A DNA stretch of 9,043 bases. Source: Alphaproteobacteria bacterium. Lineage in GTDB: Bacteria > Pseudomonadota > Alphaproteobacteria > ATCC43930 > CGMCC-115725. How positions within the stretch are numbered: position 1 is the first letter of the stretch; the number at the start of each line of letters is the position of its first letter. Of the stretch, positions 1 through 6,835 are shown piece by piece. A program made the position numbers and the translations under genes. The stretch spans positions 1-9,043 of the forward strand of contig JAFMSA010000126.1 of the NCBI GenBank assembly GCA_017353855.1. Reading direction: 5' to 3'. The notes under the pieces were generated by a model. The model did not search any database. It was not told the DNA's origin and saw only the letters and a program-made list of their open reading frames with translations.

Positions 1-2
1 AC

Positions 3-545
3 TGGCGCGCCGATCCGCTTGTCTGGGGCCACGGGTCTCGCGTGTTCGAGGTGTTCCTGGAACCGACCTGCCCGTATTCCGTGAGAGCGTTCGGCAAGCT
101 CGACGACCTGCTCGCCCAGGCGGGAGCGGACCGCATCACCGTCAAAATCCGGCTGCACTCGCAGCCCTGGCACATGTACTCGGGGGTGGTCGTGCGCTGT
201 ATCGTCGCCGCCTCGACCCTCGACAGCGGGAAGGCGGCGGCGAAAGCCGTGATGGCAGCGGTGGCCGCGCATCGCGAAGAATTCGAGTTTGACGGGCATT
301 GCAGCGGGCCGAACCTCGATGCGACCCCAAACGACATCATCGGGCGGATCGAGCACTACAGCGACGTGAAGCTCGCCGAGGCCTTCGCGATCCCTGATCT
401 CGATCGCGAGGTGAAGTGGCACACCAAGTACGCCCGCCAAAACGGCATCCATGTGTCGCCGACTTTCATGATCGACGGGCTGGTTCAGACGGACATGAGC
501 AGCGGCGACTCCGTCGGCGACTGGGTGTCGCGTCTGCGCCAGTGA
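3..545 (+). CDS. DsbA/thioredoxin-fold protein, 5' end cut by the window
   Basis: The frame is open from the left edge and ends at TGA 543-545, giving 180 visible residues. A GTG at 42 could serve as a start, but it has no Shine-Dalgarno sequence. The upstream codons (reading DPLVWGHGSRVFEVFLEP) look like genuine protein leading into the first beta strand, so the true start is probably outside the window. The motif PTCPYS (Cys codon 69-71) sits where DsbA-like proteins carry CxxC, but the second cysteine is serine. The stretch VSPTFMIDG near the C-terminus matches the cis-proline loop of the thioredoxin fold. No signal peptide is visible in the part present, so cellular location is unknown. 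A CxxS site suggests a monothiol or a glutathione-dependent or isomerase-like role rather than a classical disulfide oxidase. The substrate is unknown. It ends 53 bases before the broken dehydrogenase gene and may have shared its transcript. Confidence 0.75.
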   Translation, partial: WRADPLVWGHGSRVFEVFLEPTCPYSVRAFGKLDDLLAQAGADRITVKIRLHSQPWHMYSGVVVRCIVAASTLDSGKAAAKAVMAAVAAHREEFEFDGHCSGPNLDATPNDIIGRIEHYSDVKLAEAFAIPDLDREVKWHTKYARQNGIHVSPTFMIDGLVQTDMSSGDSVGDWVSRLRQ

Positions 546-598
546 TTCGGCCGGGATCGGTCAAATGATACGGCACCGGTCGGCATCAGGAGACAGAC

Positions 599-1326
599 AT
601 GAACCGTCTCGACGGCTGTGGCCTTTATATCCGGGGCGGCGCGCGGCATCGGCGGGTAAACCGCGGCCGATAATCGGGGCCGGCGCCATGGTCGTGATCG
701 GCGACTCCTCGACAAGCGCGGCCGCGAGACGACGCGAACACTCGGCGACGCGGCCCTCTACGTGCATCTTGACGTGACGAGCGAGGAAGATGGAAAGGCG
801 GCGGCCGGCACCGCGCTCGATCGCTTCGGCAAGCTCGACATCCCGGGCAACAATGCGAGGCTGTTTCTCTGCAAGGATATCGAATCAGTCAGTTTCGCCG
901 AGTGGAGACGGCTTGGCGCCGTCAACCTGACCGGTGTCTTTCTGGGCACGAAGCTGTGCCTACCGGCACTGCGGGAAGCGGCGCGGCAGAGTGCGCACGG
1001 TGGTGTCATCGTCAACCGGGCTTCGACTGCCGACGGCTCGACCCAAGACCCGCTCTACTCGATGGCCAAGAGCGGAGCGACGCGCTCTCACCAAGTCCGC
1101 CGCTCTAGAATTCGCTCTCAAAGGCTACCGCATCCGGGTCCACTCGATCCATCCCGGCACCAACGACATCGAGGCGGCGCGCCGTCAGGTCATCGACCGC
1201 CTGCCGATCGGCCGTACTGCCACGCCCAAGGACATCGCCAGGGGGGTCGTATTCCTTGCCTCCGAAGACCCCGCGTTCATGACCGGCGCGGGACTCGTCA
1301 TCGATGGCGGCGTCACGGCTCAATGA
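599..1326 (+). pseudogene. Short-chain dehydrogenase/reductase (SDR), frameshifted
   Basis: The original start is ATG 599 with AGGAGA at 588-593. The SDR fold can be followed to TGA 1324-1326 only by changing frame. MNRLDG is in frame 2. The nucleotide-binding glycine motif (SGAARGIGG, 621-656) is in frame 3 and runs into TAA 657-659. AMVVIGD (about 685-705) is in frame 1. DKRGRETTRTLGD through the YSMAK catalytic motif (708-1070) is in frame 3. The C-terminal part, from RALTKSAALEFALKGYRIRV to the end at VIDGGVTAQ, is in frame 1. That makes four indels and one nonsense change. The usual NNAG after the fourth beta strand has become NNAR. The encoded enzyme would have been an NAD(P)-dependent oxidoreductase of about 240 residues. 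Decay is spread along the gene, which fits a true pseudogene, although clustered read errors cannot be ruled out from sequence alone. Confidence 0.88.
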
Positions 1327-1414
1327 GTGAGAGACTAAACGGCCCGCGCGGACTTCAACTCAACGTTTTGGAGGCGCGATCCTAATCCGCGGCAGGGCGC
1401 CGTCGCTCATGTCG

Positions 1415-1438
1415 GCCCGAAACTCCCCGTTATCGGGC
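1415..1438 (+). other. Small stem-loop between the SDR remnant and the LLM gene
   Basis: GCCCGA at 1415-1420 pairs with TCGGGC at 1433-1438 around a 12-base loop. No T-run follows, so this is weak as an intrinsic terminator. It lies just upstream of the ribosome binding site at 1448-1452. The rest of 1327-1457 shows no gene. Confidence 0.2.
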
Positions 1439-1457
1439 GTGGCCGGAAGGAGAGATA

Positions 1458-2507
1458 ATGAAGGTTCGATTTGGTGTGTCGGTGCTGAGCGCGACGGCCT
1501 TTCCGCACCGGCGAGACCTGGACAAATTTGCCGAGCTGATCCGGATCATTGACGGATCCGGCGTCGAATTGATCGGTACCAATGACACCAGCTTCATCGG
1601 CGGCGATGCTTATGTCCGCGCGGCGCTCATCGCGCAGAGTGCGACAAATGCTCAGATCGGTATTCATCCGACCAATCCGCTGACGCGCGAACCGCAGATC
1701 ATGGCGGCTTTTATGGCCTCGATCGACGCCATGACCGAAGGCCGCGCCTTCCTCGATATCGGCAGCGGCGACAGTGCGGTCTACAACATTGGCCTGGCGC
1801 CGGCGAGCCGCGCCAGGATGGCGGACTACATCACCTGCGTGCGGGACCTGATCGCCACCGGCGAGGGCACGTATGACGGTCGGCCGCAGCGTGTCCGCTG
1901 GCATCGCGAGGCGGTCCGCAACCGCATCCCCATCACGCTCTGTGCCGAGGGGCCAAAGACCCTGCACCTTGGCGGCCGGCTCTTTGACGGCGTAATTGCC
2001 GGCACCGGCGTGCTGCCCGAGGTGATCTCCGACACGATCGAACGGGTCGCGGCGGGTGCCACGGAGGCGGGCCGGGATCCATCCGAGGTCGAGGTCTGGT
2101 TCACGACCCGCTCGTCGCTCGACGCCGACCGCGACAAGGCCATCGAACGCGTCCACGCGTCCGTGTCCTCCATCCTCAACCATTCGATGCGGTTCGGTCT
2201 CGAAGGCAAAAATGTGCCTGGCCAGCTTAGGGCCAAGATTGCCGAGTATGTTGAGGGCTACGAGCTGTACGACCACGTGCTCCAGGCCGGGCGCAACCCG
2301 AAGCGGATGGCCGAGCTCGGGTTGACCGAATACGGACTGGAACGGTTCGCCCTCGCCGGGAATGCCAACGACTGGATCGAGCGGATCGGCGAACTCGCAG
2401 AGTTGGGGGCCTCGCGGCTCTGGCTCAGCACGGAAAGCGGCGGCCTCGACCGCCAAATCCATTACATGAAAGTGTTCACCGGACAGATTGTGCCGCAGTT
2501 CCGCTAA
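1458..2507 (+). CDS. LLM-class (luciferase-like) flavin-dependent oxidoreductase
   Basis: This is a 349-residue protein, a usual length for the bacterial luciferase-like monooxygenase / methylene-H4MPT reductase superfamily. ATG 1458 is preceded by AGGAG at 1448-1452, five bases away. Family hallmarks are visible: HPTNPLTREPQ (residues 70-80), the central stretch ending in MTEGRAFLDIGSG (residues 92-104) and GDSAVYNIG (residues 104-112), which correspond to the TNPxTR and GxGDSAV segments that bind FMN or F420 in this superfamily. A second conserved patch is PITLCAEGPKTLHLGGRLFDGVI (residues 158-180), the usual region where PxxxAAxGPK precedes A/GDGxI. The protein has no signal peptide or membrane segment and should be cytosolic. 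It probably uses reduced flavin (or F420) to oxidise or reduce an organic substrate; which one cannot be told. The 3' end lies 236 bases before the dehydratase large subunit on the same strand, so a shared catabolic role is plausible but unproven. Confidence 0.9.
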   Translation: MKVRFGVSVLSATAFPHRRDLDKFAELIRIIDGSGVELIGTNDTSFIGGDAYVRAALIAQSATNAQIGIHPTNPLTREPQIMAAFMASIDAMTEGRAFLDIGSGDSAVYNIGLAPASRARMADYITCVRDLIATGEGTYDGRPQRVRWHREAVRNRIPITLCAEGPKTLHLGGRLFDGVIAGTGVLPEVISDTIERVAAGATEAGRDPSEVEVWFTTRSSLDADRDKAIERVHASVSSILNHSMRFGLEGKNVPGQLRAKIAEYVEGYELYDHVLQAGRNPKRMAELGLTEYGLERFALAGNANDWIERIGELAELGASRLWLSTESGGLDRQIHYMKVFTGQIVPQFR

Positions 2508-2685
2508 CGCGCTGCGTCCGTCCACCGGAGCCGCGTCCGGAGGGAAAGCGAGGTTGCTCGGATCCAGCGCGTCCTGACATCCCAGAGCGGACGCTTGCAC
2601 GAACGACCCAGCAGCGGCTCGCCCGCCAGGGAGGTCCGACCTTGTCGTCGACGCTGGCGGCGCCGCGCTCTATGATCCGGTCTAC

Positions 2686-2716
2686 TTGCGTAGCAGTGAT
2701 CGCGCCGCGCTAGGAT
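2686..2716 (+). promoter_or_regulatory. Weak candidate promoter before the dehydratase genes
   Basis: TTGCGT at 2686-2691 and TAGGAT at 2711-2716 resemble -35 and -10 boxes but are separated by 19 bases, longer than ideal. They sit about 28 bases upstream of the GTG start at 2744. The rest of the 2508-2743 gap contains no recognisable gene; it has one imperfect inverted repeat (AGCGCGTCC near 2557 and GGACGCT near 2588). Confidence 0.22.
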
Positions 2717-2729
2717 GAGTGGGAACGCC

Positions 2730-2735
2730 AGGGAG
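2730..2735 (+). promoter_or_regulatory. Ribosome binding site favouring the GTG start at 2744
   Basis: AGGGAG at 2730-2735 lies 8 bases before GTG 2744 and 14 bases before ATG 2750. The spacing favours the GTG, which gives an N-terminus of MGMTIVEKIF. Starting at the ATG would remove only two residues. Confidence 0.6.
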
Positions 2736-2743
2736 ATTTCGCC

Positions 2744-3988
2744 GTGGGCATGACCATCGTCGAGAAGATTTTTGCCCGGGCGAGCGGGCAATGCCGGGTG
2801 ATCGCAGGCGATCTCGTGGTTGTCGACATCGACTGCGCAGTGATGCTCGACATGAGTTTCCACCGCACGCAACGACGCACCATCCTCAAGGTGCATGATC
2901 CTGAGAAGGTGGTGATCGCCTACGATCACATGGTACCGGCGCCGGACAAGGATTCGGCAGAGGCGCATGCCTACGGCCGCGAATTCGCCCATCACTTCGG
3001 GATCAAGCGCTTACACGACGTAGGACCCGATCAAGGTATCAGCCATGCCATCGTCGCCGATCGAGCTTACGCGCTGCCCGGCACGGTGTTGGTCTGCAGC
3101 GATTCACATACGTGCGCCTCAGGTGCATTCAATTGCGCCGCGCGGGGCATCGGGGCGCCGGATCTGCTCGCCGCGGTCACGACCGGAAAAACGTGGTATC
3201 GGGTCGGTGAAACGGTCCGTTATGAGCTGACCGGCAGCCTTCCGCCGGGCGTTTCGGCGAAGGATCTCTTTCTCCACCTCGCTGGCACCTGGGGTCATCA
3301 CACCAACCAGAATGTCGAGTTTGGCGGGCCGGGGCTCGCGGGGCTGAGCATCGACGCGCGCCGAACCGTCGCGGCGATGGGCGCGGAACTCTCCGCCGAG
3401 TTCGCGACCTTTGAGGCTGACGAGCGGCTTCTCGACTATATCAGGACGCGTAACCCGGCGTCTTTCACGCCCGTGTCTCCCGATGAGGATGCTGACTATG
3501 CCGACCGGCGCGTCGTCAACCTCAGTACACTGCGGCCGCTTGTGGCGCTACCTGACGCGGTGATTAGCAATTCCGTGCCGGTTGACGAGGCCGCCGGCCA
3601 AAAGATTCAGCAGGCTTTCATCGGCTCCTGCGCGAACGGCTCTCTGGAAGACCTTGCCGAGGCCGCGCGGGTGTTGAAGGGGCGCAGGGTTGCGCCGGGA
3701 GTCCGCTTGCTGGTCACGCCCAACACTCAGGCGGTCTATGCCGCGGCGCTCAAGGCGGGCCATATCGCGACGCTGGTTGAGGCCGGTGCCGTCGTGACCT
3801 CGGCGACCTGTGGTGCCTGCTTCGGCGGCCATATGGGCGTGCTGGGGCCAGATGAAGTTTGCATCACCGCCAGCACCCGCAACTTCAAGGGTCGCATGGG
3901 TGATCCAAGGGCGCGGATTTATATGGCGTCACCGGCCACGGTCGCCGCATCGGCAATCGCCGGCCATATCTCGGGAGCCGACGCATGA
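2744..3988 (+). CDS. Aconitase / 3-isopropylmalate dehydratase family, large subunit
   Basis: This 414-residue protein matches the short, two-subunit (archaeal-type LeuC/homoaconitase) large subunit rather than the roughly 470-residue bacterial LeuC. It carries the three 4Fe-4S ligands: Cys296 in GSCANGS, and Cys356 and Cys359 in ATCGACFGGHMG. Other conserved blocks are TIVEKIFARASG (residues 4-15), YDHMVPAPDK (60-69), CSDSHTCASGAFN (118-130) and STRNFKGRMGDP (377-388). The family performs stereospecific dehydration/rehydration of 2- or 3-hydroxy di- or tricarboxylic acids through an iron-sulfur cluster in the cytosol. The stop overlaps the start of the small-subunit gene by ATGA, so the two are translationally coupled and form one enzyme. 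The setting beside a flavin oxidoreductase and an exporter, with no leuB or leuA, suggests a catabolic hydro-lyase (for example one acting on a methylated malate or citrate analogue) rather than leucine synthesis. The exact substrate is not readable. Confidence 0.9.
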   Translation: MGMTIVEKIFARASGQCRVIAGDLVVVDIDCAVMLDMSFHRTQRRTILKVHDPEKVVIAYDHMVPAPDKDSAEAHAYGREFAHHFGIKRLHDVGPDQGISHAIVADRAYALPGTVLVCSDSHTCASGAFNCAARGIGAPDLLAAVTTGKTWYRVGETVRYELTGSLPPGVSAKDLFLHLAGTWGHHTNQNVEFGGPGLAGLSIDARRTVAAMGAELSAEFATFEADERLLDYIRTRNPASFTPVSPDEDADYADRRVVNLSTLRPLVALPDAVISNSVPVDEAAGQKIQQAFIGSCANGSLEDLAEAARVLKGRRVAPGVRLLVTPNTQAVYAAALKAGHIATLVEAGAVVTSATCGACFGGHMGVLGPDEVCITASTRNFKGRMGDPRARIYMASPATVAASAIAGHISGADA

Positions 3989-4488
3989 TCGCCGGCAAGG
4001 TTTGGAAGTTTGGCGACAACATCAACACCGACCTCATGCTCCCGGGCAATCTGCTATTGGCGCCAGAGGCGGAGCAGAAGAAGGCGGTGTTCTCCGCGAA
4101 TCGACCAGGTTGGGCCGAAGAGGTGCACCCGGGCGACGTCATTGTTGGCGGTTTCAACTATGGCATGGGTTCTAGCCGGCCGGCGGCACGCTCGTTGCGT
4201 AATTGCGGGGTTGCCGCATTGGTTGCTGAAACCATCAACGGCCTTTTCTTTCGCAATGCCGTCAATTTCGGGCTGCTGGCGCTTGAATGCCCGGGCGTCC
4301 ACGCCGCGTTCGAAGAGGGCCAGACGCTGGAAATCTCGATAGAAGAGCTCGTGGTAGGCAATCGAAACTCTGGCGCAACGCTCAAGGCCCGGCCGGTGCC
4401 GTCAATGCTGCTCGATTTGATGCTCAACGGCGGGCTCTACCCCTACCTCGAGAAGCAAGGGTTGATCGGGCGATTTGGCGCGGCGTAG
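3985..4488 (+). CDS. Aconitase / 3-isopropylmalate dehydratase family, small subunit
   Basis: This is a 167-residue swivel-domain subunit starting in the ATGA overlap with the large-subunit gene. Features seen are KVWKFGDNINTDLMLPG (residues 5-21), GGFNYGMGSSRPAARSLRN (55-73), AETINGLFFRNAVNFGLLAL (81-100) and GLYPYL (150-155). The INTD motif and the Gly-Ser-Ser-Arg motif are family signatures; by analogy with aconitase, the serine and arginine lie in the active site. Two departures stand out. The usual NFGCGSSREHA reads NYGMGSSRPAAR, so Cys becomes Met and Glu-His becomes Pro-Ala. The loop after INTD, which in LeuD and homoaconitase helps choose the substrate, is LMLPGNLLLAPE instead of the usual EIIPGRYL-like form. 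The Ser-Ser-Arg core is intact, so activity is expected, but on a substrate that may not be isopropylmalate. Length fits the archaeal-type LeuD (about 160-170) rather than the roughly 200-residue bacterial type. Confidence 0.88.
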   Translation: MIAGKVWKFGDNINTDLMLPGNLLLAPEAEQKKAVFSANRPGWAEEVHPGDVIVGGFNYGMGSSRPAARSLRNCGVAALVAETINGLFFRNAVNFGLLALECPGVHAAFEEGQTLEISIEELVVGNRNSGATLKARPVPSMLLDLMLNGGLYPYLEKQGLIGRFGAA

Positions 4489-4566
4489 TGCGCCAACCCC
4501 ACGCGATTGTCTCCACGACATGTCCGCATGCGGCGCATCTCGGTTGTCCCCCACCTCCGAGTGAAG

Positions 4567-4648
4567 GTCGGTTTACCCAAGGGATAGCGGGCACTCTGCT
4601 TTGGCGGCGGAACCTCCAAAAACCTTAGGGTCTCAACCGACGCCGCCA
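4567..4648. repeat. Nested inverted repeats between the small-subunit and MFS genes
   Basis: TGGCGGCG at 4602-4609 is perfectly complementary to CGCCGCCA at 4641-4648 with a 31-base loop. GTCGGTT at 4567-4573 pairs with AACCGAC at 4635-4641, extended by ACCC (4575-4578) with GGGT (4628-4631). The two pairings share bases and exclude each other. No T-run follows either. Chance pairing is possible at this GC content. Confidence 0.3.
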
Positions 4649-4896
4649 CGCCACCTCCCTTCGGAACGGCCCGCTGTCCGAGCCGGGCGCAAACAGTGGG
4701 GAGATATGCATGATTGTCTTCGCCCCAACTCTGCCGGACGCGACGCGGTGTGCGAGCGTCGCGCGCGCTGCCGGGTCGCGAAAGCCGCACGATAATTGCA
4801 TTGCGGTGTTCCTACCGAACCTGCTGTTTTCGAAGCCGACGGCGAGGCGCTGCGCTTGCCCGCCAGGACGGGGCACGGTTCGAAACAGGCGCGGTC

Positions 4897-4903
4897 GGAG
4901 GAG
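4897..4903 (+). promoter_or_regulatory. Ribosome binding site fixing the MFS start
   Basis: GGAGGAG at 4897-4903 is 8 bases before ATG 4912. The open frame continues upstream to an earlier in-frame start at 4714, but that 66-residue extension is arginine- and cysteine-rich and unlike an MFS N-terminus. ATG 4912 is the better start. Confidence 0.75.
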
Positions 4904-4911
4904 CGAGACGC

Positions 4912-6168
4912 ATGGCCGAGGAGAATGTCACCGGCAGCGGACAACCAGACCGACGCCCGGCGGTGTCGGACTGGCGACACACGCTGTGGGCGATGGTCGG
5001 CATCCAGTTCGTCATGACGATGGCGTTCTCGATGCTCAGCCCGATCATGCCGCTGTTCCTGCCGGTGCTCGGCGTCCAATCGGCAAGCGCGGTCGCGCTG
5101 TGGGCCGGAATCCTGGCCGGGACCACCTCCTTTGTCGCCGCCTTCGCTTCGCCGCTCTGGGGCCGCCTCGCCGACCGGGCCGGACGCAAGCTGATGCTTC
5201 TGCGATCGAGCCTGGCGATCGGCGTCTTCGCGGCCCTGATGGGCCTTGCGACGAATGTCTGGCAGATGTTCGCGGTGCGCGCGCTGATGGGCGTATTCGC
5301 CGGCTTTTCGAGTTCGGCGATCGCACTCGTCGCCAGTCAGGTGCCCGAAGAGCGGCTCGGCTTCGCACTCGGATGGCTTAGCACCGGGCAACTCGTCGGC
5401 TCGCTCGTCGGGCCGCTCCTGGGCGGCGCTTTGGCGGATCTGACCGGCAGCTATCGCATCCCGTTCTTTTGCACTTCGGCGACGATCCTCCTGTCGCTCG
5501 GCCTTGTGTGGTTCACCGTCCACGAGGGCTTCACCCCTGCGCCGCGCGGTCGTGCCGGGCGCTCGATCCTCGCGAGCCTCCTTGCAGTGGCCGGGTCACC
5601 GGGGCTGATGGCCCTCTTTTTCGTGCTGCTTATGGCGCAGTTCGGGGTGCGCACCGTGCAGCCGGTCGTAACCCTGTTTGTCAAGGAGCTGGTTGGTCTG
5701 CGGCCGGATCTGGCGACATTGAGCGGGGTTGCATTTTCGATTACCGGGGTCGCCAACGTCATCGCCGCGCCGTTTCTCGGCAACAAGAGCGATGTCATCG
5801 GTTACCGCCGAGTATTGCTGATCGGCCTTCTCGGCGCGGCCGTGACGACCTTGCCACAAGCATTCACCCACAGCTATTGGTTGTTTACTGCGCAGCGGTT
5901 TGCGGTCGGGCTGTTCGTCGGCGGGATCCTGCCGACCGCTAATGCGCTCGTCGGCCGGCTCGTACCGCTGGCCGAGCGCGGCACAGTCTACGGAATCACC
6001 GCATCGGCAATGTTTCTCGGCAATTCGTTGGGCCCCTTAAGCGGCGGCGCGATCGCGGCGGCCTTCGGGCTGCGCTGGGTGTTCCTGCTGACCGGCCTCG
6101 TGCTCCTGGCGAATTTACTTTGGGTGTTCTACCGGGTGCCCGAATATCGCGACGGCCCGTCGGGTTGA
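4912..6168 (+). CDS. MFS transporter, drug/metabolite exporter type (DHA1-like)
   Basis: This is a 418-residue inner-membrane protein with about 12 hydrophobic helices, the standard length for the major facilitator superfamily. After a hydrophilic N-tail of about 22 residues, helix 1 spans roughly 24-50. Motif A between helices 2 and 3 is GRLADRAGRK (residues 84-93). A proline/glycine-rich helix 5 with GWLSTGQLVGSLVGPLLGG (154-172) matches motif C of proton-coupled antiporters. The second half repeats a degenerate motif A, GNKSDVIGYRR (290-300), which supports the internal duplication of the family. Motif C and the 12-helix size point to the TetA/MdtG-like DHA1 group, so proton-driven efflux is most likely, with uptake less so. 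The substrate is unknown. It is on the same strand as the dehydratase genes but 423 bases downstream, so it may have its own promoter. The gene is intact. Confidence 0.9.
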   Translation: MAEENVTGSGQPDRRPAVSDWRHTLWAMVGIQFVMTMAFSMLSPIMPLFLPVLGVQSASAVALWAGILAGTTSFVAAFASPLWGRLADRAGRKLMLLRSSLAIGVFAALMGLATNVWQMFAVRALMGVFAGFSSSAIALVASQVPEERLGFALGWLSTGQLVGSLVGPLLGGALADLTGSYRIPFFCTSATILLSLGLVWFTVHEGFTPAPRGRAGRSILASLLAVAGSPGLMALFFVLLMAQFGVRTVQPVVTLFVKELVGLRPDLATLSGVAFSITGVANVIAAPFLGNKSDVIGYRRVLLIGLLGAAVTTLPQAFTHSYWLFTAQRFAVGLFVGGILPTANALVGRLVPLAERGTVYGITASAMFLGNSLGPLSGGAIAAAFGLRWVFLLTGLVLLANLLWVFYRVPEYRDGPSG

Positions 6169-6230
6169 GGGCGTTCTCCGGGTTTGGTGCCTTTGCGGTT
6201 TGACCTGTTCGACTGCTTCTCTGTACAGCG

Positions 6231-6812
6231 ACCGATCTGTCGATCGCGGACGGCGTGGTCTTGTGCGCAAACGAATACTGCGTCGTCGGCCAGAATGCAG
6301 CCTGCGTCGATCTTGCCGATAAGGTGTTGGCGCCCCGACCTTCATCCACGATGTGGAGCTCGACAGCGCGACGGCATGATGGACGCGCGCATCGTACGCC
6401 GGCCGCGCCGCGGTACCACGGTCGCCGGCATCAACGAGGCCGCGATCCGTCGCGCCGGCAAGGGGGTCGAGATCATACGCGGGGCCGAACGAAACCACGG
6501 TCGATACTGCCGCCGCGATGGCGCGCAGCCATGTCGCCTGGGACAGGATCGATCCGATCAATCCGTATCAGGGAGAAGCACGTTGGCTATTGCTATTGCG
6601 TTGCAGCAGCCGACGGTGGATCAATCGCCGGGCGCGCCGCTGCCGGATGACCCGGTGCGGTATCAATTACGAGGCAAGCTTTAGCCGGATGCACGTCGCC
6701 CACGCCTCGATCGGGCCGTCCTGCGGGCTGGCGGTCTATCGCGACGACAAATTGCAAGGTGTGGGCGCATTGTCAGGGCGTCTATCTGCTACGCGCTGCA
6801 TTGGCCCGCATG
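6231..6812 (+). pseudogene. Xanthine-dehydrogenase-family molybdopterin-binding subunit, 5'-half fragment
   Basis: Family phrases appear in the right order but in changing frames. TDLSIADGVV then VVGQNAACVDLADKVL (frame 3, about 6231-6330) matches the region that normally reads VGxxVPRxDLPDKVTG. Next comes FIHDVELDSA (frame 2, from 6341), and GMMDARIVRRPRRG plus AGINEAAIRRAGKGVEIIR (frame 3, 6372-6480). ETTVDTAAAMARSHVAWDRI and PYQGEARWL follow (frame 2, 6491-6590). INYEASFSRMHVAHASIGPSCGLAVYRDDKLQ is in frame 2, and VWAHCQGVYLLRAALARM (to 6812) is in frame 3. The HASIGPSC and VWxHxQGV blocks are characteristic of this family of aldehyde/heterocycle hydroxylases. There are at least five frame changes. 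The start is missing, an internal stretch after LSIADGVV appears deleted, and the C-terminal half of the normal protein of about 750 residues is gone. No electron-transfer 2Fe-2S or FAD partner gene is present. It is non-functional. Confidence 0.85.
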
Positions 6813-6835
6813 CAATCAATGCATCGCAATGACCG

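Larger units (their letters stand above)
4489..4911. other. 423-base gap before the MFS gene, no convincing gene
   Basis: No complete gene is supported here. An open frame reaches into this stretch from the MFS gene, but it lacks protein-like character upstream of 4912. A short stretch in another frame, about 4725-4830, reads ATRCASVARAAGSRK and then CIAVFLPNLL. It faintly resembles the N-terminal segment of AMP-forming acyl-CoA ligases, where a phrase like GDRVAVLLPN is usual, and might be another gene remnant. The match is too short to call. The 5' part holds inverted repeats, described separately. No clear terminator follows the small-subunit gene. Confidence 0.4.

Noticed and set aside
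599..1326. Programmed frameshifting as explanation for the broken SDR gene
   Set aside because: There are several shifts in both directions plus an in-frame TAA, with no slippery heptamer or pseudoknot at the sites, so decay or sequence error is far simpler.
1407..2600. 397-codon minus-strand open frame opposite the LLM gene
   Set aside because: It is a mirror of the plus-strand codon bias in high-GC DNA. Its translation has no recognisable family, while the plus strand encodes a clear LLM protein with a ribosome binding site.
4714..4911. N-terminal extension of the MFS open frame
   Set aside because: It lacks MFS-like character and a suitable ribosome binding site, whereas ATG 4912 has GGAGGAG at the right distance.
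4633..5523. 296-codon minus-strand open frame over the MFS 5' region
   Set aside because: The composition is dominated by Arg, Glu, Asp and Gln, typical of antisense shadows, and it lies over conserved MFS motifs on the plus strand.
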